6,076 nucleotides of DNA from Moraxellaceae bacterium (GTDB taxonomy: Bacteria; Pseudomonadota; Gammaproteobacteria; Pseudomonadales; Moraxellaceae). A model generated the notes under the pieces. That model was given only the letters and a program-made list of their open reading frames with translations. It had not been told where the DNA came from and searched no databases. The position numbers and the translations under genes were made by a program. Positions 1-6,013 of the stretch are shown in pieces. The stretch lies in the NCBI GenBank assembly GCA_030684415.1, contig JAUXNL010000174.1:1-6076 (forward strand). Direction: 5' to 3'. Each line of letters opens with the position of its first letter. Position 1 is the first letter of the stretch.

Positions 1-1349
1 AAGGTGATGATGAAGGTCGTGCCATTGCCCGGGTTGCTGCTGACCTCGATTCTTCCATGATGACGCTGACTGATGATGAAGTGGGAAATGGAAAGGCCGA
101 GCCCCGTACCTTCGCCAACGCCTTTGGTGGTAAAGAAAGGATCGAATATCTGTCGCGATGTCGCTTGGCTCATGCCGGTGCCGTTGTCCTCCACGCGAAT
201 CTCGGCCAGCGGCGGTATGTAGCGTGTGCTGATGCGGATGCGTGGCGCTTCTCGCTTTGCTTCCTGAATGGCCTGTGCCGCATTTTTCAAGAGGTTGACG
301 AGTACCTGTTGCAGTTCCACGCCTGATGCGGGCACAGGAGGGAGACTGGTATCGTAACTCTCTTCAATTTGCAGGCGATCACTCAGCGATGCCATGGAGA
401 GTGCAATCGCACTGCGCATGAAGTCTACGCTGGCATGTGCAACGGCATTGAGCTGTGTGGGTTCGAGCTGACGGCTTGAGCTGCGCGAAAACTGAAGCAT
501 GTTACGTACGATTTCGGCTGCTCGGCGTCCGGCGGATTCCATGCCGGCAATGAATTTCAGGATTTCGCGTTTTTCCAGATACGTATTCATTAGCGCCAGA
601 TCAAGTCCCAGTGCATCGGCGGCCGTTTTGTTGTTGGCCAGCTCGGGATTAAGTCTGCGCTCCACATTTTGCAGGCTTTGCAGAATGGCGGCGAGTGGGT
701 TGTTGATTTCATGTGCCATGCCGGCGGCCAACTCGCCTAGCGACTTCAGCTTCTCATTTTGCAGCATCATGTTGTCGAGCCGCTGGCGCATGGTGACATC
801 GTCAATCCGAATGACCGCGCCTGTCAGCTCAAGCGAATGCAAGGGGTAGACGGTGATATCAACATATCGAATGCTGTTGAGGTGTTCGAGTTTGACGTTC
901 TCACGCGTACGCGGCTCACTGTTCGCAATCGCTTCTTCGATCATGTCGGCGGGTACGGGAAGATCGGCATAAACTTCATGGAGCCTGAAGCCAAGCGCTT
1001 TTTTCTCGCGGATACCGGTCGCCAGTTCGGCGGCAGCATTCCAGTGCGTTACATGGCCGCTGGGCGTCACTCCGATCATGATGGACGGCATCGAGTTGAT
1101 GATGCTGTTCAGATATTCCTTGGTTTCATTCAGCAATGCGGTGGTGACGCGATGACGCTGCTCCGCCTGCTCCAGTGTGTCACTGGCATGGCGCCAGGAT
1201 TCGGTGCGTGCGGTAAGACGCTGCTCCAGCATGGCCATGGTTTCATGCAATGAATGCAGAGCTCTTTTTTGCTTGAGGTGTTGCTGCACGCAAAAGGCAA
1301 AGGCGACGACTTGCAGAAGAATGATCGCCAGCAGGGTATTCAGCAGCAT
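1..1349 (-). CDS. PAS-domain sensor histidine kinase, single N-terminal membrane anchor (3' end outside window)
   Basis: Likely autophosphorylates on His and passes phosphate to an unidentified response regulator. The 449 visible residues were read by reverse translation. Residues 2-20 form one hydrophobic segment (LLNTLLAIILLQVVAFAF), followed by a charged, coiled-coil-like stretch at about 23-80. A PAS domain spans about 81-185. The H box at about 204-222 (LGELAAGMAHEINNPLAAI) places the phospho-acceptor at H213. The ATPase domain has an N box (N356), a G1 box (VEDNGTGM, 386-393), an F box (IFDPFFTTK) and a G2 box (GEGTGLGLS, 412-420). It ends at GNGTTFIIT, so usually only a few residues are missing unless a receiver domain follows. 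The ATG at 1349 has AAGGG 8 nt upstream. There is no periplasmic sensor loop, so the signal is probably cytoplasmic or membrane-borne. The H box to LQFSR distance is about 75 residues, longer than usual for HisKA. It lies downstream of pbpG on the same strand, but a terminator lies between them. The kinase call is secure; ligand and partner are unknown. Confidence 0.93.
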   Translation of the reverse strand, partial: MLLNTLLAIILLQVVAFAFCVQQHLKQKRALHSLHETMAMLEQRLTARTESWRHASDTLEQAEQRHRVTTALLNETKEYLNSIINSMPSIMIGVTPSGHVTHWNAAAELATGIREKKALGFRLHEVYADLPVPADMIEEAIANSEPRTRENVKLEHLNSIRYVDITVYPLHSLELTGAVIRIDDVTMRQRLDNMMLQNEKLKSLGELAAGMAHEINNPLAAILQSLQNVERRLNPELANNKTAADALGLDLALMNTYLEKREILKFIAGMESAGRRAAEIVRNMLQFSRSSSRQLEPTQLNAVAHASVDFMRSAIALSMASLSDRLQIEESYDTSLPPVPASGVELQQVLVNLLKNAAQAIQEAKREAPRIRISTRYIPPLAEIRVEDNGTGMSQATSRQIFDPFFTTKGVGEGTGLGLSISHFIISQRHHGRIEVSSNPGNGTTFIIT

Positions 1350-1375
1350 GATGAATACCCTTGGAGGGCGGGCAT

Positions 1376-1404
1376 AAAAAAGGCAGGGATTGCCCCTGCC
1401 TTTC
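1376..1404 (-). terminator. Rho-independent terminator of pbpG
   Basis: A perfect inverted repeat pairs 1379-1388 with 1394-1403 around a 5-nt loop (1389-1393). Its core is GGCAGGG/CCCTGCC. Read on the - strand, the stem is followed by an unbroken run of six T (1381-1376), the classic intrinsic terminator layout. It begins about 15 nt after the pbpG stop codon. On the + strand the stem is followed only by TTTCTGT, so it is much weaker in that direction. Confidence 0.88.
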
Positions 1405-1418
1405 TGTCTGGCCGGCGC

Positions 1419-2495
1419 TTACAGAGAAGCCGCATCCAGCGTAATGCCATGAGCCGCCATCTCCGATTCCAGCCATTTCTTGACGCGATTGGCATCACCT
1501 ATCCGTGTATAGCGGCCATTCGAGTCCATCAGCACAATCACGACCGGTGTCGAGTTGACCTTTGCCTGCATGACCAGGCACTTGCCGGCCTCATTGAGAA
1601 AGCCGGTTTTTGATACGGCAATATCCCAGTCGGTATTCGCGACCAGTGCATTGGTGTTGCGGTACTGCAATACCTTTTTGCCCGCAATAACCGCATGTTC
1701 TGCCGTGGTCGAGAAGTGGCGGATTTCGCTGTAGGTGTTGGCGGAGCGTACCAGGCGGACGAGATCGGTGGGGGAGGCGGTGTTCTGGCCGTTCAGCCCG
1801 CTGCCGTCAGCAAAGTGGGAGTTGGTCATGCCGATTTCGGTAGCCTTACGGTTCATTGCTGCAACTGCAGCAGCGGTGCCACCAGGATAAGTGCGCGCGA
1901 GCGCAGCAGCCGCACGGTTTTCCGAAGACATCAGGGCCAGCAGCATCGCTTCGCCGCGTGTCAGCGTGGTGCCGACGGCAAGACGTGAGCTGGTATGACG
2001 CAGGCTGTCGGTATCGTCCTGGCTGATGGTGATCTCTTCATCCAGTGGCAGGCGGGCATCCAGTACCACCATGGCCGTCATCAGTTTGGTGATGGAGGCA
2101 ATCGGCATAGTGCGTGTCAGATTTTTTCCGTAGAGGATTTCACCGGTTTCTGCATTCATGACAACGGCAGCGCGCGACTCAAGACTCAAGGGCTGCAACA
2201 GGTCGGTCGCCTGGACAATCTCGGTCGGGCCTACGCGATGAGGCAGACGGCTCAGCGCTAGCAGGCGCTCTTGTTCCTGCCGCAGTTGTGCGGGCGTTGG
2301 CTTGTTGCGGGTGGTGCCGTAACGGGAAACTTTTTGGGGTTTTTTCTTGGCGCTGGTGCTTTTAGCCTTTGTCGCCTTGCTGTTTTGGGTGGCGGCGGCT
2401 GCCGTGGCAGGTTGCATGCTGAGCGGCACGCTCACAAGCAGAAGTGCCATCAGGACAGGGCGAAGCCATTTCTGGAGGAGGACTGTGGGCAACAT
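1419..2495 (-). CDS. pbpG: D-alanyl-D-alanine endopeptidase (penicillin-binding protein 7 family)
   Basis: Low-molecular-weight PBP of the peptidase S11 family. The family cleaves the D-Ala-mDAP cross-links of peptidoglycan in the periplasm and takes part in wall remodelling. From the chosen start it has 358 residues. A signal peptide at 1-32 has basic K9/R12, a hydrophobic core (VLMALLLVSVPL) and an AxA-like site near 30-35. A Lys/Thr/Ser-rich linker covers about 37-65. The catalytic domain has SITK (S134 nucleophile, K137), SEN (191-193) and KTG (296-298). Segments such as LLALMSSENRAAAALA and KTGFLNEAGKCLVM match E. coli PBP7 as remembered, which supports pbpG over dacA-type carboxypeptidases. 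I chose the ATG at 2495 because it begins the signal peptide directly and has AAAGAGA upstream. The ATG at 2543 has no Shine-Dalgarno and would add 16 polar residues before the signal peptide. The protein is longer than E. coli PBP7 (about 310 residues), mostly through the linker. Confidence 0.93.
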   Translation of the reverse strand: MLPTVLLQKWLRPVLMALLLVSVPLSMQPATAAAATQNSKATKAKSTSAKKKPQKVSRYGTTRNKPTPAQLRQEQERLLALSRLPHRVGPTEIVQATDLLQPLSLESRAAVVMNAETGEILYGKNLTRTMPIASITKLMTAMVVLDARLPLDEEITISQDDTDSLRHTSSRLAVGTTLTRGEAMLLALMSSENRAAAALARTYPGGTAAAVAAMNRKATEIGMTNSHFADGSGLNGQNTASPTDLVRLVRSANTYSEIRHFSTTAEHAVIAGKKVLQYRNTNALVANTDWDIAVSKTGFLNEAGKCLVMQAKVNSTPVVIVLMDSNGRYTRIGDANRVKKWLESEMAAHGITLDAASL

Positions 2496-2855
2496 GTTCG
2501 GTCTCTTTGGACGGGCATGGCAGTCATGATGTGACGTGACCATGCAGGGGTGGGTCTGGAAATGGCGCCCGCCGGACTGGATTCAGGCCGGACAGTGGAT
2601 ATGCCAGTCGCCTTTGTATCAAAAACGACAGTTCTCGGACAATCTTTGAATGTCTTTGCAAGCGATTGATTTGCCTGAAAATGCGGCTTTCCGACCAGTG
2701 GGGCTGTGGCGTGCGTCGGTGGTGGTGGGGATTTGCCCGGACTGCGGCTATTACGGCTTTCCCCTGTGCCCCGGGCCGTATTACCCTGAGAGCATGTACG
2801 AGGCCGGGGAGGCCTCTCCCATCTCAACGGCAAAACAAGTGATTCCGGGGCAGCT
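2496..2855. other. Divergent intergenic region between pbpG and gacA
   Basis: This 360-bp gap must hold the promoters of leftward pbpG and, most likely, of the rightward gacA cluster. No strong sigma-70 promoter stands out. Weak candidates overlap face to face. On the - strand, TTGTCC (2642-2637), 18 nt, then TACAAA (2618-2613) could serve pbpG. On the + strand, TTGTAT (2614-2619), 18 nt, then GACAAT (2638-2643) could serve gacA. Both are poor matches. A 6-bp hairpin (2800-2816) and a possible small ORF (2650-2859) lie in the right half. No tRNA, terminator, insertion sequence or repeat family was seen. Confidence 0.5.
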
Positions 2856-2859
2856 TTGA
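2650..2859 (+). CDS. Possible small cysteine-containing ORF upstream of gacA (69 aa, hypothetical)
   Basis: I do not recognise this protein. From the ATG at 2650 it has 69 residues. The middle carries GICPDCGYYGFPLC, with C29 and C32 as a CxxC knuckle and C40 eight residues on. That could be half of a zinc site, but only three Cys are present. Its stop codon TGA (2857-2859) overlaps the gacA TTG start (2856-2858), an arrangement typical of translational coupling. By hand count, GC is about 61%, 51% and 67% at codon positions 1, 2 and 3, the order expected for coding DNA at this base composition. Against it: no Shine-Dalgarno before the ATG, no family match I know, and so short an ORF can arise by chance. 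In-frame GTG codons near residues 24-26 could be a shorter start. Confidence 0.33.
   Translation: MSLQAIDLPENAAFRPVGLWRASVVVGICPDCGYYGFPLCPGPYYPESMYEAGEASPISTAKQVIPGQL
2800..2816 (+). other. Small hairpin in the gacA upstream region
   Basis: GAGGCC (2800-2805) and GGCCTC (2811-2816) form a perfect 6-bp stem around the loop GGGGA. No T-run follows, so it is not a terminator. It sits 40 nt before the gacA TTG and inside the possible small ORF. A GGA in a hairpin loop is the core of CsrA/RsmA binding sites. The stem is seen directly; a regulatory role is inference only. Confidence 0.4.
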
Positions 2860-3500
2860 TCAAGGTTCTGGTGGTTGATGATCATGATCTCGTCCGCATG
2901 GGGATAACCCGCATGCTGGCCGACATCAGTGGTCTGAAGGTCGTAGGCGAGGCCGCCAGTGGCGAGGAATCCTTGCGTCTGTGTCGTGAGCTTGAGCCGG
3001 ATGTGGTGCTGATGGACGTAAAGATGCCCGGTATCGGCGGGCTCGAGGCAACGCGCAAGCTGGTCCGTCAGCATCCCGATATCCGTATTCTGGCGGTGAC
3101 GGTCTGTGATGAAGAGCCTTTCCCCTCGCGGCTGCTGAAGGCCGGCGCTGCCGGCTATCTGACCAAAGGTGCTGCGCTTGAGGAGATGGTGCGTGCCGTG
3201 CGCGCCGTTGCATCCGGGCAGCGCTACATCAGCCCCGAGGTGGCCCAGCGCTTGGCGCTCAGCGCGCTCGAAGAAGAAAAAAGCTCCCCGTTCGAGGCGC
3301 TCTCAGAGCGTGAAATGCAGATCACCATGATGATTGTGGGCTGTCAGAAAGTTCAGGAAATCTCGGATCGCCTTTTTCTGAGCCCGAAGACGGTCAACAG
3401 TTACCGTTACCGCATATTCGAGAAGCTCGGTATCGAGAGCGACGTGGAGTTGACCTTGCTGGCCGTTCGCCATGGTTTACTGAACGCAGATCTCGCCTGA
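2856..3500 (+). CDS. gacA: Response regulator GacA/UvrY (NarL/LuxR family)
   Basis: DNA-binding response regulator of the GacS/GacA (BarA/UvrY) system. In known members it activates small RNAs that sequester RsmA/CsrA. It has 214 residues, the usual length. The receiver domain (about 1-120) has the acidic pair D8/D9, phospho-acceptor D54 (VLMDVKMPG), T82 and K104. The LuxR-type helix-turn-helix lies at about 147-212 (ALSEREMQI...LSPKTVNSYRYRIFEKL). Segments such as MPGIGGLEATRKL, AGAAGYLTKGAAL and VELTLLAVRHG are GacA hallmarks. The start is TTG: the frame has no ATG, GTG or TTG between the upstream stop at 2787-2789 and 2856, and the next Met (residue 15) would remove D8/D9. A GGGG at 2847-2850 is a weak ribosome site. 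Pseudomonas GacA is also reported to start with TTG. The gene lies 10 nt ahead of uvrC and probably shares its transcript. Its cognate kinase is not in this window. Confidence 0.96.
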   Translation: MIKVLVVDDHDLVRMGITRMLADISGLKVVGEAASGEESLRLCRELEPDVVLMDVKMPGIGGLEATRKLVRQHPDIRILAVTVCDEEPFPSRLLKAGAAGYLTKGAALEEMVRAVRAVASGQRYISPEVAQRLALSALEEEKSSPFEALSEREMQITMMIVGCQKVQEISDRLFLSPKTVNSYRYRIFEKLGIESDVELTLLAVRHGLLNADLA

Positions 3501-3510
3501 GTTTTTTCGC

Positions 3511-5352
3511 ATGTCATCCGAAGGCGCCCCTACAGAGCGGCGTATTACTGAAATACTGGCCACCTTGCCCTCTCTTCCAGGCATTTACCACATGCTCGGG
3601 CAGGAAGGCGATGTGTTGTACGTGGGCAAAGCCCGGAATCTTAAAAACCGGGTGTCTTCTTATTTTCAGAAAAATATTCCCAGCCCCAAAACGCGCGCAT
3701 TGGTCGCGCGTATCTGCGATATCCGGATAACGATTACGTCGTCAGAGACGGAAGCGCTGCTGCTTGAGCAGACGCTCATAAAAGAGCTCAAGCCGCCCTA
3801 CAACATTCTGCTCCGCGACGACAAGTCCTATCCGTATATCTTCATGGCAGAGGCAGACGTCTATCCACGGATAGGCTTTCATCGGGGGACGAAAAAAGAG
3901 AAGGGGCGGTATTTTGGCCCCTATCCGGGGTCACATGCCGTGCGCGAGAGCTTGCAGCTTTTGCAAAAGCTTTTTCAGGTTCGGCAATGCGAAGACAGCT
4001 TTTTCCGGAACCGCGAGCGCCCTTGTCTGCAGTACCAGATAAAACGCTGCCGTGCGCCTTGTGTCGGCCTGGTCAGTCCGGAGGATTATGCGGCGGATGT
4101 CCGTCATACCGTTCTTTTTCTGGAGGGCAAGAATGAGGACGTCATGACTGATCTGGTGGCTCGTATGGAGACGGCATCCGAAAAACTGGATTTTGAGCAG
4201 GCGGTTGTTTATCGCGATCAACTGACGGCTTTACGCCGCGTTCAGGAGCAGCAGTTTGTTTCGCGGGATGCCGGCAATGCAGATGTATTTGCGGTGGCGG
4301 CTCAGCCAGGTGGCGTGTGCGTGCAAGTGCTTTTCGTTCGTGAGGGGCGAGTGCTGGGCAGTAATGCTTTCCATCCCAAGATGTTCGGAGAAACGTCGCC
4401 GGCTGATATTCTGGATGAGTTTTTGCCTTCCTTTTATTTGCAGGCAGGAAGTTCAAGAGAAATTCCGGATGAAATTGTTCTGGAGACAGAAATTCCGGGG
4501 CAGGATGTTTTGCGGGAGGCGATCAGGGAGCTGCATGGTCGCGATGTGCGCATCAAGCATCGGGTAAAAGAGACCCGGCAGGCCTGGCTGCAGTTGGCGA
4601 AGCTCAATGCCGCACAGGGGCTGGCAGCAGAGTTGGCCAATCGTGGCAACATGCTGTCGCGCTTCACGATGTTGCAAAAAGTATTGGGGCGAGAGCAGCC
4701 GATCAGTCGCATGGAGTGTTTTGATATCAGCCATACCATGGGGGAGGCAACCGTCGCTTCGTGTGTGGTATTTGATGAAGGTGGTCCGCGTAAGAGCGAC
4801 TATCGCAAGTTCAATATCGAAGACATAACCCCGGGGGATGACTATGCGGCGATGCATCAGGCCTTGATCCGGCGTTATCGACGCTTGCAGAAGGGCGAAG
4901 GCGCGTTGCCGGACATCCTGTTCATTGATGGCGGTAAAGGTCAGTTGGCCCAGGCCCGGGAAGTGCTGGCGGAGTTGGATGTAGAAGGTGTGCAGTTGAT
5001 CGGTATTGCCAAGGGCGAAGGCCGTAAGCCTGGCCTGGAGACACTGCATTTCGATGATGGCGCCGATTTGCAACTGACGGCGGATTCGCCAGCGCTACAT
5101 CTCATACAGCATATCCGTGACGAGGCGCACCGCTTTGCCATCACCGGCCATCGTGCACGCCGTGGCAAGCAGCGGCAGCACTCGGCGCTTGAGGATATTC
5201 CGGGCGTCGGCCCCAAAAAGCGTCGGGAGCTGATCCAGCATTTTGGTGGTTTGCAGGAGGTCGGACGCGCCAGCGTCAAGGACCTCGCGACAGTGCCCGG
5301 GATTAGCATAAGATTGGCCGAAGCCATTTACGCGGCCTTGCACAGCCACTAA
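3511..5352 (+). CDS. uvrC: Excinuclease ABC subunit C
   Basis: UvrC makes both incisions in nucleotide excision repair after UvrA/UvrB load on damaged DNA. It has 613 residues, full family length. The N-terminal GIY-YIG nuclease (about 20-100) shows GIY (24-26), YVGKA (37-41) and SETEALLLEQ, whose second Glu (E81) is the expected metal ligand. It makes the 3' incision. Four cysteines (C160, C172, C180, C184) match the cluster reported to bind Fe-S in E. coli UvrC. A UVR (UvrB-interacting) motif lies near 205-245. The RNase H-like nuclease for the 5' incision has ECFDISH (D405), FIDGGKGQ (D473) and RDEAHRFA (D537, H540). Two helix-hairpin-helix motifs (about 560-612) close the protein. The ATG at 3511 is the only upstream choice, since an in-frame stop lies at 3481-3483. 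It has no clear Shine-Dalgarno, only a GAG overlapping the gacA stop, so coupling to gacA translation is plausible. Confidence 0.98.
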   Translation: MSSEGAPTERRITEILATLPSLPGIYHMLGQEGDVLYVGKARNLKNRVSSYFQKNIPSPKTRALVARICDIRITITSSETEALLLEQTLIKELKPPYNILLRDDKSYPYIFMAEADVYPRIGFHRGTKKEKGRYFGPYPGSHAVRESLQLLQKLFQVRQCEDSFFRNRERPCLQYQIKRCRAPCVGLVSPEDYAADVRHTVLFLEGKNEDVMTDLVARMETASEKLDFEQAVVYRDQLTALRRVQEQQFVSRDAGNADVFAVAAQPGGVCVQVLFVREGRVLGSNAFHPKMFGETSPADILDEFLPSFYLQAGSSREIPDEIVLETEIPGQDVLREAIRELHGRDVRIKHRVKETRQAWLQLAKLNAAQGLAAELANRGNMLSRFTMLQKVLGREQPISRMECFDISHTMGEATVASCVVFDEGGPRKSDYRKFNIEDITPGDDYAAMHQALIRRYRRLQKGEGALPDILFIDGGKGQLAQAREVLAELDVEGVQLIGIAKGEGRKPGLETLHFDDGADLQLTADSPALHLIQHIRDEAHRFAITGHRARRGKQRQHSALEDIPGVGPKKRRELIQHFGGLQEVGRASVKDLATVPGISIRLAEAIYAALHSH

Positions 5353-5383
5353 GCGGTGGCGGTGTGCCGGTTTGGAGAAGTTT

Positions 5384-5941
5384 GTGCCATCTGTGTTGCT
5401 GACTGCCCCCAATATTCTGACGCTCTTGCGCGTGGGTCTGATCCCCGTTCTGGTCCTGCTTGCCTATTTGCCGTATGACTGGCGCTATCTGGCAGCGGCG
5501 GCCGTGTTTCTGGTGGCCGCCATTACGGACTGGTTTGATGGTTATCTGGCCCGGCGCCTGAACCAGACGTCGGCCTTCGGTCGCTTCCTTGATCCTGTTG
5601 CAGACAAGTTGATGGTGGCGGCCGCACTCATCCTGCTGGTGCAATGGCATGCCGACAATCTGCTGGTGGTCGTGTCGGCCATCATCATTGTTTCCCGTGA
5701 AATCACCATTTCTGCCTTGCGTGAGTGGATGGCCGAACTGGGCAAGCGGGCCAGTGTGGCGGTGTCGTATATCGGCAAGCTCAAAACCACTCTGCAGATG
5801 TCGTCCATTACGGTCTTGCTGGTCCATGATCCGCGTCTCGATAGTGTCGGTTTTGCCCTTTTGGTGGTGGCGGCCGTGCTGACATTGTGGTCGATGTGCA
5901 TCTATTTGAAGGCGGCATGGCCTGACTTGCGCAATTCCTGA
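5384..5941 (+). CDS. pgsA: CDP-diacylglycerol--glycerol-3-phosphate 3-phosphatidyltransferase
   Basis: Integral membrane enzyme that transfers a phosphatidyl group from CDP-diacylglycerol to glycerol-3-phosphate, giving phosphatidylglycerophosphate, the committed step to phosphatidylglycerol and cardiolipin. From the GTG start it has 185 residues. The CDP-alcohol phosphotransferase signature DxxDG-xx-AR-x8-G-xxx-D-xxx-D is complete, with D49, D52, G53, A56-R57, G66, D70 and D74. Hydrophobic segments lie near 15-30, 35-48, 75-88, 92-104 and 155-175. SREITISALREWMAELG resembles Pseudomonas and E. coli PgsA. The frame also contains a TTG at 5372 that would add four residues. I prefer the GTG at 5384 because GGAG (5374-5377) sits 6 nt before it; the TTG has no such site and lies next to that motif. 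A GTG at 5393 is a further possibility. It follows uvrC after 31 nt, and no terminator is visible after its stop. Confidence 0.95.
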   Translation: MPSVLLTAPNILTLLRVGLIPVLVLLAYLPYDWRYLAAAAVFLVAAITDWFDGYLARRLNQTSAFGRFLDPVADKLMVAAALILLVQWHADNLLVVVSAIIIVSREITISALREWMAELGKRASVAVSYIGKLKTTLQMSSITVLLVHDPRLDSVGFALLVVAAVLTLWSMCIYLKAAWPDLRNS

Positions 5942-5961
5942 GCAGGCAGTCAGTGTGCGTG

Positions 5962-5989
5962 TTGACAGCCCGGGGGCCATCAGTACAAT
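5962..5989 (+). promoter_or_regulatory. Near-consensus sigma-70 promoter of tRNA-Gly, GC-rich discriminator
   Basis: A perfect -35 box TTGACA (5962-5967), a 16-nt spacer and the -10 box TACAAT (5984-5989, five of six consensus bases) lie just after the pgsA stop. The -10 is followed by GCGCGC (5990-5995). GC-rich discriminators of this kind are known from stable-RNA promoters under stringent (ppGpp) control. Transcription would begin near 5996-5997, giving a 5' leader of about 17 nt before the mature tRNA. Confidence 0.85.
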
Positions 5990-5996
5990 GCGCGCT

Positions 5997-6009
5997 CCAC
6001 CGAGGGTGG
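5997..6009 (+). other. Hairpin in the 5' leader of the pre-tRNA
   Basis: CCACC (5997-6001) and GGTGG (6005-6009) can form a perfect 5-bp stem with the loop GAG. It would begin at about the predicted transcription start and end 4 nt before the mature tRNA 5' end. It could affect RNase P processing or leader stability, but this is inferred. Confidence 0.4.
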
Positions 6010-6013
6010 CCAT

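Noticed and set aside
759..1253. 164-codon + strand open frame opposite the kinase
   Set aside because: It lies entirely antisense to a kinase reading frame with PAS and H-box motifs, has no recognisable domain, and reads as an antisense shadow of it.
2752..2780. Inverted repeat TACGGC/GCCGTA
   Set aside because: Only 6 bp with a 17-nt interval and no T-run. It is largely accounted for by the repeated TATTAC (Tyr-Tyr codons) of the small ORF.
2450..2863. 137-codon - strand frame across the intergenic gap
   Set aside because: It overlaps the pbpG signal peptide in another frame, has low-complexity Pro/Arg/Ser composition and no plausible family. The pbpG frame and a promoter function explain the region better.
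2858..2889. Three GATC sites within 32 bp at the gacA start (2858, 2880, 2886)
   Set aside because: Two follow from the Asp-His and Asp-Leu codons of the conserved VDDHDLV receiver motif, and the third from the TTG-ATC start. A Dam-dependent switch is not needed to explain them.
4453..5073. 206-codon - strand open frame inside uvrC
   Set aside because: It is antisense to conserved UvrC sequence, including the RNase H-like catalytic motifs, and has no recognisable domain.
5968..5978. GC palindrome GCCC-GG-GGGC after pgsA as a terminator
   Set aside because: The arms are only 4 bp with a 2-nt loop, no T-run follows, and it lies in the spacer between the -35 and -10 boxes of the tRNA promoter.
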